A DNA stretch of 64,000 nt from Gaiellasilicea sp037720595 (GCA_037720595.1 JBBJLW010000013.1:1-64000), one strand, 5' to 3'; shown: positions 42,848 to 52,560, numbered from the stretch's first letter. Program-made: numbers and translations. The notes: generated by a model from the sequence alone, not told the origin.

Positions 42848-45739
42848 GTGAGAGATTTCCGGCGGATTGCCCGCTTGGGCGCGTTGCTGGTGCTGCTCGG
42901 CCTCATGACAGGGGCTGTCAGCGGCGCCGCGACCGGAGGGGCAACAGTAGCGAGCGGCAACGGGCCCGATCCCGCGCTCGTTCAGAAGCTCAAAGACAAC
43001 GCGCGCGGCTCGGTCGCGCTCAGCACGAAGGAGGCGACGAAGCACATCGGCTTCGTCCGCGCAGGCCAGAACGGCGACCTGCTGCCGGGCAACTCCGGCA
43101 ACGCTAAGGCCAAGGCCAAGGCGTTCCTGCGCGAGTACGGCGCCATCCTCGGCGCCGGCAAAGAGTCCACCCTTGAGGAGATCTCCTCCACGACGGATGC
43201 GCTCGGCGCGACGCACGTCACCTATCAACAGTTCTACAAGGGCGTCCCGGTCTGGGCCGGCACGATCAAGGCCCACACCGACGAGAAGGGCAATCTGACC
43301 GCGGTCAACGGCATTGCCGTTCCGGACATCTCGCTCGATACGTCGCCGCGGCTCAGCGCCGCCGAGGCGGGCGCGCGTGCAATCGCCACTGTCGTCGCCG
43401 ATCCGCCTTTGAACGAGACGACGGGAGCGCCGCTCCTGTTGAACGCCGGCGACCTGCACGCGGCTTCGACAAAGCTCTACGTCTACCGCTTGGGTCTCCC
43501 GAGGGGAGCCGAGGGCTCGAACCAGCTCGTCTACGAGGTCACGGTCGCCAACGACTCGAGTGTCCGTGAGGTCGTCTTCATGCACGCGCAAGCGGGCAAA
43601 CTCGTCAACCGCTATTCGGCAGCGAACGACGCGCTCAACCGGCGCGTCTACGAGGGGATCTTCGCCGAAGATCATCTGGTCTGGAAGGAGGGCGACCCGC
43701 TTCCGGGCTCGCTGACCCCGGACCAGCTCAATATCGTCAACTACAGCGGCCATTCCTACAACTTCTTCTTCAACGCGTTCGGCCGGGACTCGTACGACGG
43801 TGCCGGGCACGTCATGAACACGGTCAACAACGACCCTCGGATCCGCTGCCCGAACGCGAACTGGAACGGGATCACGACGAACTACTGCAACGGCGTCACC
43901 TCAGACGACGTGGTCGCGCACGAGTGGGGCCATGCCTATACGCAGTTCACGCACGACCTGATCTACCAGTGGCAGCCGGGCGCCCTGAACGAGTCGTACT
44001 CGGACATCTGGGGTGAGACGGTGGACCTGATCAACGGCGCCGGCACGGACTCACCGGGCGGTATCCGCACGGTGGGAGCCTGCTCGAGCTTCGTGCGCTT
44101 GCCGGCGATCCTCCGGATCAACTCGCCGGCGGCCATCGCACGCGATTGCGGGGCCCAGCCGGCCTCGTTCGGCCCGCCACTCACCGCCGCAGGCACGACC
44201 GGCGACGTGGTGCTCGGAAACGACGGTGTCGCCCCGACCGCGGATGCCTGCACCGCCCTGCCTGCCGGCTCGATGACCGGACGGATCGGGCTCGTCGATC
44301 GCGGCGGCTGCACGTTCGTGGTCAAGGTCAAGAACGTGCAGAACGCCGGTGGGATCGGAGCGGTCGTCGCCAACAACGCAGCGACCGGACTGCCCGGGAT
44401 GGGCGGCGCCGACGCGACAATTACGATCCCGTCGGTCGGGATCTCGCAGGAGCACGGCACGCTGATCAAGGGTCAGCTCGCGGCCGGAACAACGGTCAAC
44501 GTGACCCTGAAGCTGGACGTCTCGCAGCAGCCGGAAGCCTCCTATCGCTGGCTGATCGGTGAGGACGCGACTGCCTTCGGCGGGGCGATCCGCGATATGT
44601 GGACTCCGACCTGCATCGGCGACCCGGGCAAGGTCTCGGATGCGCAGTACCACTGCGACACGAGTGACGCCGGCGGCGTCCACTCGAACTCGGGTGTGCC
44701 CAACCATGCCTACGCCCTGCTCGTGGACGGCGGCATGTACAACGGTCAGACGGTGACGAGGATCGGCCTGACGAAGGCCGCCGCGATCTACTGGCGCGCC
44801 CAGTCGGTGTACCAGACGAAGACGACCGACTTCGAGGATCACGCAGTTGCGCTCGAGGCGTCCTGCACCGATCTGGTCGGTCAGCCGATCAACGAGCTGA
44901 GCACGTCCGGCCCTGCGCGTGTCTCGAGCGAGCGGATCGCCGCGGCGGACTGCAGCTCCGTCACCGCAGCGATCGCGGCGGTCGAGCTTCGTCGTGAGCC
45001 CACGCAATGCAACTTCATGCCATTGCTGAGCCAGGACAAGCCCAGCCTCTGCGCGAACCAGAAGAATCCGCCAACCTTCTACAAGGAGAACTTCGAGAGC
45101 GGGCTCGGTGGCTGGACGCTCACGAACCAGGGCGTCTACCCCGGCTGGGCACCCCCGACCAACTGGGTGCAGGACACCTCGCTTCCGGGCGGCCGCTCGG
45201 GCTCCGCGGCGTTCGCGGAGGATCGTGACGGCCAGTGCGGCGACCCTGCGGGCGACCGCTCCGGCGTCATGCGGATGGCGAGCCCTGCGATCAAACTGCC
45301 GAACGCGGACATCCTCAGCCCGCGGGTGACCTTCCAGCACTACGTCGCCACCGAGTTCAGCTTCGACGGCGGCAATGTGAAGATCAGTATCAACGGCGGC
45401 GCGTACCAACTCGTGCCGGCGTCGGCATTCGCATTCAACGCCTACAACGCAACGATGGCGACTGCTGCGGCGGGCAACACGAGCCCGCTCGCCGGCGAGC
45501 CCGGATTCACCGGCACGGACGGCGGTGAGGTCGGAGGTAGCTGGGGCGAGTCGCAGATCGACCTGACGAAGGTTGGAGTGAAGGCAGGCGACACGTTCCA
45601 GCTTCGCTTCGACTTCGGCATGGACGGCTGCGGCGCGATCGACGGCTGGTACGTGGACGACGTCGAGGTCAGCGCGTGCAACACGAAGAAGGATGACAAG
45701 AAGCCGAAGGCCCAGGCGGTCGTCGGCAAGAACGACTGA
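42848..45739 (+). CDS. secreted M4 (thermolysin-type) metallopeptidase with inserted PA domain
   Basis: This exported protein has 963 residues. Order: signal peptide (RLGALLVLLGLMTGAVSGAA); FTP/PepSY propeptide (TYQQFYKGVPVWAGTI); M4 N-domain with zinc motif VAHEWGHAYTQF and third ligand in GALNESYSDIWGE; a PA domain (about 430-570; LVDRGGCTFVVKVKNVQNAG); M4 C-domain with GGVHSNSGVPNHAYAL; and a C-terminal MAM/jelly-roll-like domain (ENFESGLGGWTL to DGWYVDDVEVS). All catalytic motifs are present. The PA domain splits the peptidase domain, an unusual placement. The product is probably an extracellular protease. Confidence 0.92.
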   Translation: MRDFRRIARLGALLVLLGLMTGAVSGAATGGATVASGNGPDPALVQKLKDNARGSVALSTKEATKHIGFVRAGQNGDLLPGNSGNAKAKAKAFLREYGAILGAGKESTLEEISSTTDALGATHVTYQQFYKGVPVWAGTIKAHTDEKGNLTAVNGIAVPDISLDTSPRLSAAEAGARAIATVVADPPLNETTGAPLLLNAGDLHAASTKLYVYRLGLPRGAEGSNQLVYEVTVANDSSVREVVFMHAQAGKLVNRYSAANDALNRRVYEGIFAEDHLVWKEGDPLPGSLTPDQLNIVNYSGHSYNFFFNAFGRDSYDGAGHVMNTVNNDPRIRCPNANWNGITTNYCNGVTSDDVVAHEWGHAYTQFTHDLIYQWQPGALNESYSDIWGETVDLINGAGTDSPGGIRTVGACSSFVRLPAILRINSPAAIARDCGAQPASFGPPLTAAGTTGDVVLGNDGVAPTADACTALPAGSMTGRIGLVDRGGCTFVVKVKNVQNAGGIGAVVANNAATGLPGMGGADATITIPSVGISQEHGTLIKGQLAAGTTVNVTLKLDVSQQPEASYRWLIGEDATAFGGAIRDMWTPTCIGDPGKVSDAQYHCDTSDAGGVHSNSGVPNHAYALLVDGGMYNGQTVTRIGLTKAAAIYWRAQSVYQTKTTDFEDHAVALEASCTDLVGQPINELSTSGPARVSSERIAAADCSSVTAAIAAVELRREPTQCNFMPLLSQDKPSLCANQKNPPTFYKENFESGLGGWTLTNQGVYPGWAPPTNWVQDTSLPGGRSGSAAFAEDRDGQCGDPAGDRSGVMRMASPAIKLPNADILSPRVTFQHYVATEFSFDGGNVKISINGGAYQLVPASAFAFNAYNATMATAAAGNTSPLAGEPGFTGTDGGEVGGSWGESQIDLTKVGVKAGDTFQLRFDFGMDGCGAIDGWYVDDVEVSACNTKKDDKKPKAQAVVGKND

Positions 45740-45760
45740 GCCTCACGGCTCGACGATCGA

Positions 45761-45794
45761 GCGATGGGCGTCGGCTCCGGCCGGCGCCCATCGC
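45761..45794. terminator. bidirectional hairpin between convergent genes
   Basis: Arms 45761-45774 and 45781-45794 pair over 14 bp (one G-T pair) around a 6-nt loop. The hairpin lies between the M4 peptidase stop and the 3' end of the opposite gene. Confidence 0.75.
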
Positions 45795-45798
45795 CGTT

Positions 45799-46359
45799 CT
45801 ATGCGCCGAGCCGGACCGCCGCGAGCACGCTCTCGCGCGGACCCGCAATCGTCATCTCGACGACCTTGACGAGCCCCACGCCGGGCGCGAACACGAGCTC
45901 CTCGATTCCCGCGTCTGCGATTCCCTTCGGATGGCTGATGGTGAGCCTGACGCAGCCGCGGAGAGTCTTGCCGCGCGCGTCGTGCACGACCGCCTGCCGC
46001 GACGTCACCGTGACGACGACCGAGCGCCAGAGCGGAGCATCCGAGAGCTTGACGGTGTACTTCGTCCCGGCTCGCGCGCCCAGGCGCAGAAACGGCTCCC
46101 AGTTTCCCGAGCCGGCATCCCGGACCTCGATCGCCGCCCCCGTGGCTCGCACGCGGACGTCGCCGATTCCCGGAAAGCCCTCCAGGACGAGACCGGAAGG
46201 ACTACGCCGAACGGACACAGCGGTCGTCCCACCACCGTCCTCGGCACGCAACGTCCAGCGATTGCCGTCACTGAGCGGAAACGCGTTCTGCGCGGCTGCG
46301 GCGGCATGCCCGACCCCGATGACGCCGACGAACAGAATCAGCACCGATTTGTACCCCAT
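45799..46359 (-). CDS. secreted protein of unknown function
   Basis: The 186-residue protein has a signal peptide (YKSVLILFVGVIGVGHAAAA) and a beta-rich mature part with segments NRWTLRAEDGGGTTAVSVRR and LRLGARAGTKYTVKLSDAPL. The spacing of strands suggests one beta-sandwich or lipocalin-like domain, but no family is recognised. ATG 46359 with an AGGAGG Shine-Dalgarno about 11 nt upstream is preferred over the longer open frame. It is convergent with the M4 peptidase. Confidence 0.7.
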   Translation of the reverse strand: MGYKSVLILFVGVIGVGHAAAAAQNAFPLSDGNRWTLRAEDGGGTTAVSVRRSPSGLVLEGFPGIGDVRVRATGAAIEVRDAGSGNWEPFLRLGARAGTKYTVKLSDAPLWRSVVVTVTSRQAVVHDARGKTLRGCVRLTISHPKGIADAGIEELVFAPGVGLVKVVEMTIAGPRESVLAAVRLGA

Positions 46360-46663
46360 CTCGGCTCGACCTCCTCTGCGCGAAAACGCGCTGACGACGG
46401 CTCCAGTGTAGCCCGCATCCGGCCTCTCTAGACTCTCGCGGTGCCCAGCCGACGCAGCCGGCAGATCGAGCTCGAGCGCGTCCTCGGAACGCCCGCTCTC
46501 TTCGCGACGGCGTAGGAAACGTCGTGCTATCGGCCCCACGCGGTCTACGCGCTCGCACTCGACTTCGCTCCACGTCGCCTACACTGAGCCCTCGCTCCAG
46601 GAAGCACTGAACGACGGGCCTCGCCGCAACGAGGCAAGAGGAGTTCAACCAAGGGGAGGAACA
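46360..46663. other. intergenic region with a dead gene head and a promoter
   Basis: The 304 nt between divergent genes contain the truncated copy of an APC permease gene (46421-46526). Further on, a TACACT hexamer near 46569 could serve the LVIVD gene, which has its own GGGGAGGAA Shine-Dalgarno. Nothing else is recognised. Confidence 0.6.
46421..46526 (+). pseudogene. truncated copy of the APC permease-USP gene head, with promoter
   Basis: The region repeats the promoter and first 24 codons of the APC permease gene at 48593: TAGACT (46429-46434), a 6-nt gap, then GTG at 46441 encoding PSRRSRQIELERVLGTPALF. In the latter part of the aligned codons the differences fall at third positions, so the copy was once a working gene. 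A TAG replaces the Tyr codon after ALFATA, and similarity stops soon after. Confidence 0.85.
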
Positions 46664-48520
46664 ATGAAACGAGGCCGGAGGCTGACCTACGCCCTGTCGG
46701 CGGCAGCGTCGCTCACGATCGCTGTTGGAATGGCATCCGCGGCGCCCGCGCCCGACGGCGCCGTCTCGGCGGACGACGGTGCGCGCGATACGCACCAGCA
46801 CGGCGTCACCGAGGGGCACCTGCTGCCCGAGGGCAGCTCGGCGAACGTCGAGCTTGTGAGCAAGCTGAAGTTGAAGAATGTCGTCCCGGAGAAGATCGCC
46901 GACGTCGGCGTCTTCAACGGGTATGCCTATCTAGCAGCATGGGGTTTCGTCACCTGCAAGTACAACGGCGTCCACGTCGTCGACGTCCGCAACCCAACGA
47001 GCCCCAAGGAAGTCGCTTTCATCGGCTCCAAGGAGGGCAGCTATCCCGGCGAGGGCGTCCAGGCGCTCCGGATCGAGACGCCGAGTTTCAAGGGCGACAT
47101 CCTCGTCACGAACAATGAGAAGTGCAAGGAGCCGGCGGGCTTCGGCGGTATGAACATCTACGACGTCACGAATCCCGAGCACCCGACCCCGCTCGCGGAG
47201 GGCGTGGGCGATTCGTCCGTCTCCGGCGCCGGCAAGAAGGATGCGCACGAGATCCACAGCGTCTTCGCCTGGGACGCCGGCAACAAAGCGTATGCCGTGA
47301 TCGTCGACAACGAGGAAGGCAAGGACGTCGACATCATGGACATCACCGACCCGAAGAAGGCGTTCCTGCTCGCGGAGTACGACCTGGATCAGACGTTCCC
47401 GCAGATCCTTCAGTCGGCGCCGTCGAATCTCGTCGAGGTGTTCCTGCACGACATGGTCGTGAAGGAGATCGGCGGTCGCCAGGTGATGCTGCTGTCGTAC
47501 TGGGACGCGGGCTACGTCGCGATCGACGTCAGCGATCCCACCAACATCAAGTATATCGGCGACACCGACTTCACGAATCCCGATCCGGAGGCACTCGAGA
47601 GCGGCCTCACTGTGAAGCCGGAGGGCAACGGCCACCAGGCCGAGTTCACCGGGGACAATCGGTTCGTGATCGCGGCCGACGAGGACTTCGACCCGTACAA
47701 GATCAATGCCCGCAACGTTGACGACGCGACCGACCTCAATGCCGGCCAAGGCAGCGACACGACGCCGCTCGAGCCGGGTAAAACGCTCGTGGGCGTCTCC
47801 GTGTTTGCCGGCCTGGCCTGTGACGCTGCTTCGGTTCCGCCGGGCGATGGCTCCGCGATCGATATCGCGGTGGTCGAACGCGGGGTGTGCACGTTCACCC
47901 AGAAGGTCGCGAGCGTGATCGCGGCAGGCGGCTACGACGCCGTCCTCATCTTCAACCGCACGGGCAGCGATGCGTGTAACGGCTCGCTGGGGATGAGCGT
48001 CGAGGGCGGCATCCCGACGTTCGGCGTTGTGCCGCGCGGCCAGGGCTTCGCCATCTTCGACACGGCCTACGACAACGCCGCGTGCCTCGCGGGAGCCGGC
48101 CCGGAGCGGCTCCCGGTGGCGATCGGTACCAAGGGCGACACGCTCAGCTTCACGTCGGAGTTCGACGGGTGGGGCTACGTCCACCTGTTCGAGAACACGG
48201 CGGGGAAGATGACCGAGCTCGACACGTATGCCATCCCTGAGGCCCACGATCCGGCCTACGCGTCGGGCTTCGGCGATCTCTCGGTGCACGAGGTGGCAAC
48301 CTCGGCCGTCGACGACGAGCTGGCGTATCTCTCCTACTACTCGGGCGGTTTCCGCGTCCTCAAGATCCAGGGCACGGAGCTCGTGGAGGCCGGCCACTTC
48401 ATCGACAAGGGCGGCAGCAACTTCTGGGGGGTCGAGGTCTTCCAGAACGGCGGCCAGGAGTACGTCGCCGCGAGCGACCGCGACTTCGGTCTCTACATCT
48501 TCAGGTACACGGGAGGCTGA
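46664..48520 (+). CDS. secreted LVIVD-repeat (beta-propeller) protein with inserted PA domain
   Basis: This exported protein of 618 residues has a signal peptide (LTYALSAAASLTIAVGMASA) followed by LVIVD-type blades: VHVVDVRNPTSPKEVAFIGS, MNIYDVTNPEHPTPL, VDIMDITDPKKAFLL, VAIDVSDPTNIKYIG and VHEVATSAVDDELAYLSYYS. A PA domain (about 370-490; VVERGVCTFTQKVASVIAAGG) interrupts the propeller. The propeller is probably a binding scaffold; nothing identifies a ligand. Shine-Dalgarno GGGGAGG precedes the ATG. A terminator follows. Confidence 0.87.
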   Translation: MKRGRRLTYALSAAASLTIAVGMASAAPAPDGAVSADDGARDTHQHGVTEGHLLPEGSSANVELVSKLKLKNVVPEKIADVGVFNGYAYLAAWGFVTCKYNGVHVVDVRNPTSPKEVAFIGSKEGSYPGEGVQALRIETPSFKGDILVTNNEKCKEPAGFGGMNIYDVTNPEHPTPLAEGVGDSSVSGAGKKDAHEIHSVFAWDAGNKAYAVIVDNEEGKDVDIMDITDPKKAFLLAEYDLDQTFPQILQSAPSNLVEVFLHDMVVKEIGGRQVMLLSYWDAGYVAIDVSDPTNIKYIGDTDFTNPDPEALESGLTVKPEGNGHQAEFTGDNRFVIAADEDFDPYKINARNVDDATDLNAGQGSDTTPLEPGKTLVGVSVFAGLACDAASVPPGDGSAIDIAVVERGVCTFTQKVASVIAAGGYDAVLIFNRTGSDACNGSLGMSVEGGIPTFGVVPRGQGFAIFDTAYDNAACLAGAGPERLPVAIGTKGDTLSFTSEFDGWGYVHLFENTAGKMTELDTYAIPEAHDPAYASGFGDLSVHEVATSAVDDELAYLSYYSGGFRVLKIQGTELVEAGHFIDKGGSNFWGVEVFQNGGQEYVAASDRDFGLYIFRYTGG

Positions 48521-48543
48521 GCACCTAGCGACAACGCGTGAGG

Positions 48544-48575
48544 GGGAGAGGCCGGCGGGGAAGCCGGCCTCTCCC
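48544..48575 (+). terminator. terminator of the LVIVD gene
   Basis: A perfect 13-bp inverted repeat (48544-48556 and 48563-48575) has a 6-nt loop. The next promoter (TAGACT, 48581) begins immediately after. Confidence 0.85.
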
Positions 48576-48592
48576 GTCTCTAGACTCTCGCG

Positions 48593-50491
48593 GTGCCCAG
48601 CCGACGCAGACGGCAGGTCGAGCTCGAGCGCGTCCTCGGCACGCCCGCGCTCTTCGCCACCGCCTACGGCAACGTCGGCTCCTCGATCTACTACGCCCTC
48701 GGCCTCACAGCCGTGTACGCGCTCGGGCTGACGCCCCTGGTCTTCATCGTCGCGGGCGTGATCTTCGCCTGTACGGCCGCCACGTACAGCGAGGGAACCG
48801 TGCGCTATCCGGAGGCAGGAGGCTCGGCGAGCTTCGCTAGGCACGCATTCGACGAGCTCGTCTCGTTCACGGCCGCCTGGGCGCAGATGCTCGTCTATGT
48901 CGTCACCGTCGCCGTCTCGGCCTTCTTCGTCCCGCACTACCTCGCGATCTTCTGGGAGCCTCTGCGCACGAACCCGTGGGACATCGTCGGCGGCGCGATC
49001 GTGATCCTCGTGCTCGTCGCGCTCAACGTGGTGGGCGTCTCGGAGGCAGCCAAGCTGTCGGTCACGCTCGCCGTCCTGGACCTGGCGACGCAGGTTCTGC
49101 TCGTGATCGTCGGGATCGCACTCGTGCTGAGCCCCGAGAGGCTCGTCGACAACGTCCATTGGGGCGTGGCGCCGACGTGGTCGAATCTCGCGCTCGCGGT
49201 GCCGGTCGCGATGCTGGCGTATACCGGGGTCGAGACGGTGTCGAACCTGGCCGAGGAGGTGCGCGATCCCGTCCGGAGCGTCCCGAACGCGTACAAGCTC
49301 GTCGCGCTCGCCGTCTTCGGGATCTTCTTCACGCTCCCGTTCGTCGCGCTCTCGGCGTTGCCCGTCGAGCGGATCGGAGGCGAGCTGACGACGCGACTGG
49401 CGCTGCCGCCCGAGGAGGGAGGCTTCGCCAACGATCCGGTGCTCGGGCTCGTACAGAACCTCGGTCTCGAAGGGCTGATGCTCGACGTGGCCGAGATCTA
49501 CGTCGGCGTCCTCGCCGCGACGATCCTCTTCATCGCGACCAACGCGGGCGTGATCGGCGCCTCGCGGATCACCTACTCGATGGCGACCTACCGCCAGCTT
49601 CCCGAGATCTTCCGCCGCCTCCACCCGCGCTTCAAGACCCCGTGGCTTGCGCTTCTCGTGTTCGCCGGAATCGCACCGATCGCGATCCTGCTCCCGGGTG
49701 ACGTCAACTTCGTCGGCACGCTCTACGCCTTCGGCGCGACGTTCTCGTTCACGGTCGCGCATGCGTCGATCATCCGTCTGCGGATGCTCCCGGCGGAAGA
49801 GGACGAACGAGTTGGCCGAGCCCGTCCGAACTTGCGCATTCGCGGCGTGGACTGGCCTGTGTTCGCGATCCTCGGCGGCCTTGCGACAGCCATCTCATTC
49901 CTCGTCATCCTCGTCCAGAACGAGGCGACGCGCTGGACCGGGATCGGCTGGATCGTGCTCGGCCTGATCGGCTACGTGATCTACCGCCGCATCGTCCTCC
50001 GCGAACCTGTGCGAGCGACCGTCCGCGCGCCGGTCGCGTTCGGCCCAGCGCTTGCCCTCGAGTATCGGCGGCTGCTGGTTCCTATCCTGCCGGGACAGGT
50101 CTCGGACGACGCGCTGGACGTGGCCGCAAGCCTCGCCGCCGAGCGGGGTGCGCAGATCGCGGCGATCACGGTGCTCGAGGTTCCGCTCGACCAGCCGTTG
50201 GACGTCTCTCTCGGCGCGGAGGAGCTGCTCGCCAACCGGGAGCTCGACGAGGCGCGCGCGATCGGCGACTCCTACGGGGTCACCGTGATCCCTCGGCTCG
50301 TGCGCGGCCGAAGCGCGGGCGAGGCGATCGTGGAAGAGGCTTCACGCCGGAGCACGGAGCTGATCGTGATCGGTGCGCTTCGGAAGGAGGTCGGCCGGCG
50401 CAAACGCGCCGTCTTCGGGGCGACCGTCGACTACGTCCTCAAGAATGCTCCCTGCCGCGTGATGGTGACGGCCACGACGGAGGCAGCGTGA
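48593..50491 (+). CDS. APC-superfamily permease with C-terminal universal stress domain
   Basis: This 632-residue fusion has twelve predicted helices over residues 15-480 in APC-type order, starting PALFATAYGNVGSSIYYALG, with AYTGVETVSNLAEEVRDP (the typical helix 6 region). A C-terminal USP-like domain follows (about 500-630), starting YRRLLVPILPGQVSDDALDV and ending RAVFGATVDYVLKNAPCRVM. Its substrate could be amino acids or, given the RCK genes in the same operon, potassium. TAGACT 6 nt before the GTG suggests a leaderless mRNA. The next gene overlaps by 4 nt. Confidence 0.9.
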   Translation: MPSRRRRQVELERVLGTPALFATAYGNVGSSIYYALGLTAVYALGLTPLVFIVAGVIFACTAATYSEGTVRYPEAGGSASFARHAFDELVSFTAAWAQMLVYVVTVAVSAFFVPHYLAIFWEPLRTNPWDIVGGAIVILVLVALNVVGVSEAAKLSVTLAVLDLATQVLLVIVGIALVLSPERLVDNVHWGVAPTWSNLALAVPVAMLAYTGVETVSNLAEEVRDPVRSVPNAYKLVALAVFGIFFTLPFVALSALPVERIGGELTTRLALPPEEGGFANDPVLGLVQNLGLEGLMLDVAEIYVGVLAATILFIATNAGVIGASRITYSMATYRQLPEIFRRLHPRFKTPWLALLVFAGIAPIAILLPGDVNFVGTLYAFGATFSFTVAHASIIRLRMLPAEEDERVGRARPNLRIRGVDWPVFAILGGLATAISFLVILVQNEATRWTGIGWIVLGLIGYVIYRRIVLREPVRATVRAPVAFGPALALEYRRLLVPILPGQVSDDALDVAASLAAERGAQIAAITVLEVPLDQPLDVSLGAEELLANRELDEARAIGDSYGVTVIPRLVRGRSAGEAIVEEASRRSTELIVIGALRKEVGRRKRAVFGATVDYVLKNAPCRVMVTATTEAA

Positions 50492-50664
50492 AGCTCTACG
50501 GCGCGGCCGTGCTCGTCCTGGCGCTCGTCTTCGTGGGAATCGGGATCGCGCTCCTTGTAGTGACCGCTGCGAGCGGCGGCGGCGTGCTCGGCTTCGTCCT
50601 AGGCGGGCTCTTCGTCGCGCTCGGCGTCGGCCGGATCACGCTCCTCCGCAAGGGCAAGGCGTAG
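50488..50664 (+). CDS. small two-helix membrane protein
   Basis: This 58-residue protein, KLYGAAVLVLALVFVGIGIA followed by LLVVTAASGGGVLGFVLGGL and a basic end (GRITLLRKGKA), has two hydrophobic helices joined by a glycine turn. The GTG overlaps the permease stop, and the next permease ATG begins directly after its TAG. This position between two transporter genes suggests an accessory subunit. No family is recognised. Confidence 0.75.
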   Translation: MKLYGAAVLVLALVFVGIGIALLVVTAASGGGVLGFVLGGLFVALGVGRITLLRKGKA

Positions 50665-52560
50665 ATGGCCAGGAAGCTCCGCGGCTTCGAGCGCGTGCTC
50701 GACGCACCGGCGCTCTTCTCGGTCGCCTACGGCGAGATCGCCTCCTCGCTCTACTTTGCGCTAGGGATCGTGGCCGCCTATGCGCTCGGCTTCACGCCGT
50801 ACGTGCTCCTCGCGGCCGGGGCGTTCTTCCTGCTCGTCGCCCTTTCGTACGCCGAAGGCACCGCGGCGATCCCGGAGACCGGCGGCGCAGCGACCTTCGT
50901 CCGCCGCGCGTTCAACGACCTGCTCGGCTTCCTGACGGGCTGGGCGCTGCTTCTCGACTACCTGATCGTGATCGCGCTCTCGACGCTCTTCCTGCCGCAC
51001 TACCTCGGCGCCGCCCTCGGCAGGTCGGGGCTCGCCGACTCGCCGTGGGACGTTGTGTTCGCCGTCTGCGTGATCCTGACGATCACGGCTACCCGGTTGG
51101 CGCGGCACTCGCGGCTCTACACGGCGGGGATCGTTGTCGCAGGACTCGATCTGGCGACGCAACTGCTGCTCGTCGTGCTCGGGCTCGCCCTGATCTTCTC
51201 ACCCGACGCGCTCACGAATGGACTCTCGCTGGGGACGGATTCTGCCTGGAGCGACATCGCCTTCGCGCTCCCGCTTGCCCTGCTTGCCTACACGGGGCTG
51301 GAGACCGTTGCGAACCTCGCCGAGGAGACGCGCGAGCCGGGGCGGACGCTCCCGCGCAGCCTCTTCTCGGCGATCGGGCTCGTGGTCGCGATCACCGCGC
51401 TGATCGCCGTGGTCGGGATCTCCGCCTTCCCCGTGGAGGACGGCCGGACCGCGCTCGGCGACGAGTGGCTGCGGGCGCCGATCGCCGGGATCGTCGACGC
51501 GCTCGGCGGCTCGCTGCCCGGCTGGCTCGCCGACGGTCTCCGCGTCTACGTCGGCCTCACCGGCGCGCTCGTGCTGTTCGCGGCCGCCACGACGTCGATC
51601 TCCGGCTTCACCCGGCTCGCGCACTCACTCGGCGGGCACGGTCAGCTCCCACGCGCGTTCGGCCGGCTGAATCGCCGCACGCTCGTCTCGCCGCACGCGA
51701 TCGTCGCCGCCGCGGCGATCTCGATCGCGCTCGTGATCGGCACGGGCCTGATCAGCGACGACGTCGTCTTCCTCGCGAGCCTCTACTCGTTCGGGATCCT
51801 GCTGGCGTTCACCGCGGCGCAGGTGGCGGTGATCCGTCTGCGGTTCAGCGAGCCCGACCTGCCTCGGCCGTTCCGGGCGCCCCTGAACGTCTTGATTCGT
51901 GGCCGTGACGTCCCCGTGCCTGCGCTTTTCGGCACCGCCCTCGCGCTGGCGATCTGGGTCGTCTCGCTCGTGACGCACCCCGGCGCTCGCTATGCGGGGC
52001 CGATCTGGCTCCTGCTCGGACTTGCCGTCTACTTCGGTGTCCGCCGCGGGCGTCGCCTGATCCAGAACGTCGAGGTCGGCTACACGCTCCCGCCGGGCGC
52101 CGGGTTCCGCCGCATCCTGGTGCCGATGAAGCTCGGGCCTGTCGGCGAGGAGATGGCCGCAACCGCGATCGCACTCGCGAAGGAGCGAGACGCGTCGGTG
52201 GATGCCGTCTACGTGATCCGCGTGCCGCTCGAGCTCGAGCTCGACACCGAGCTCGTCGACCAGGAGGAGCGGGCCGCCGCCTCGCTCGGCGAGGCGCAGC
52301 TGCTCGGTGAGGAGAACGGGGTCGCCGTCAACCCGGTCACCGTGCGCTCGCGTTCGCTCGGTCACGCGATCGTCGCCGAGGCTGCCGCGCGCGGCTCCGA
52401 CCTGATCGTGCTCGGCTCGGCGGCCCGCTGGCGGCGCCAATCGGCATTCTTCTCGCCCACGGTGGACTACGTGCTGCGAAACGCTGAGTGCGAGGTGCTC
52501 GTCGTCGCCTTCCCTCAGGGCGTCCTGGACGAGGCGCCGGGGAGTACCCTGAACGCATGA
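50665..52560 (+). CDS. APC-superfamily permease with C-terminal universal stress domain, paralog
   Basis: This 631-residue paralog of the gene at 48593 has the same design: ERVLDAPALFSVAYGEIASS at the start, LLAYTGLETVANLAEETREP at helix 6, and a USP-like domain from RRILVPMKLGPVGEEMAATA to FFSPTVDYVLRNAECEVLVV. The two differ throughout, so the duplication is old. The ATG directly abuts the stop of the small membrane gene, and the stop overlaps the start of the RCK gene (ATGA). Confidence 0.9.
   Translation: MARKLRGFERVLDAPALFSVAYGEIASSLYFALGIVAAYALGFTPYVLLAAGAFFLLVALSYAEGTAAIPETGGAATFVRRAFNDLLGFLTGWALLLDYLIVIALSTLFLPHYLGAALGRSGLADSPWDVVFAVCVILTITATRLARHSRLYTAGIVVAGLDLATQLLLVVLGLALIFSPDALTNGLSLGTDSAWSDIAFALPLALLAYTGLETVANLAEETREPGRTLPRSLFSAIGLVVAITALIAVVGISAFPVEDGRTALGDEWLRAPIAGIVDALGGSLPGWLADGLRVYVGLTGALVLFAAATTSISGFTRLAHSLGGHGQLPRAFGRLNRRTLVSPHAIVAAAAISIALVIGTGLISDDVVFLASLYSFGILLAFTAAQVAVIRLRFSEPDLPRPFRAPLNVLIRGRDVPVPALFGTALALAIWVVSLVTHPGARYAGPIWLLLGLAVYFGVRRGRRLIQNVEVGYTLPPGAGFRRILVPMKLGPVGEEMAATAIALAKERDASVDAVYVIRVPLELELDTELVDQEERAAASLGEAQLLGEENGVAVNPVTVRSRSLGHAIVAEAAARGSDLIVLGSAARWRRQSAFFSPTVDYVLRNAECEVLVVAFPQGVLDEAPGSTLNA

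Noticed and set aside
46931..49762. 943-residue minus-strand open frame across the LVIVD and APC genes
   Set aside because: It runs opposite two genes with clear motifs and a terminator, and shows only shadow composition.
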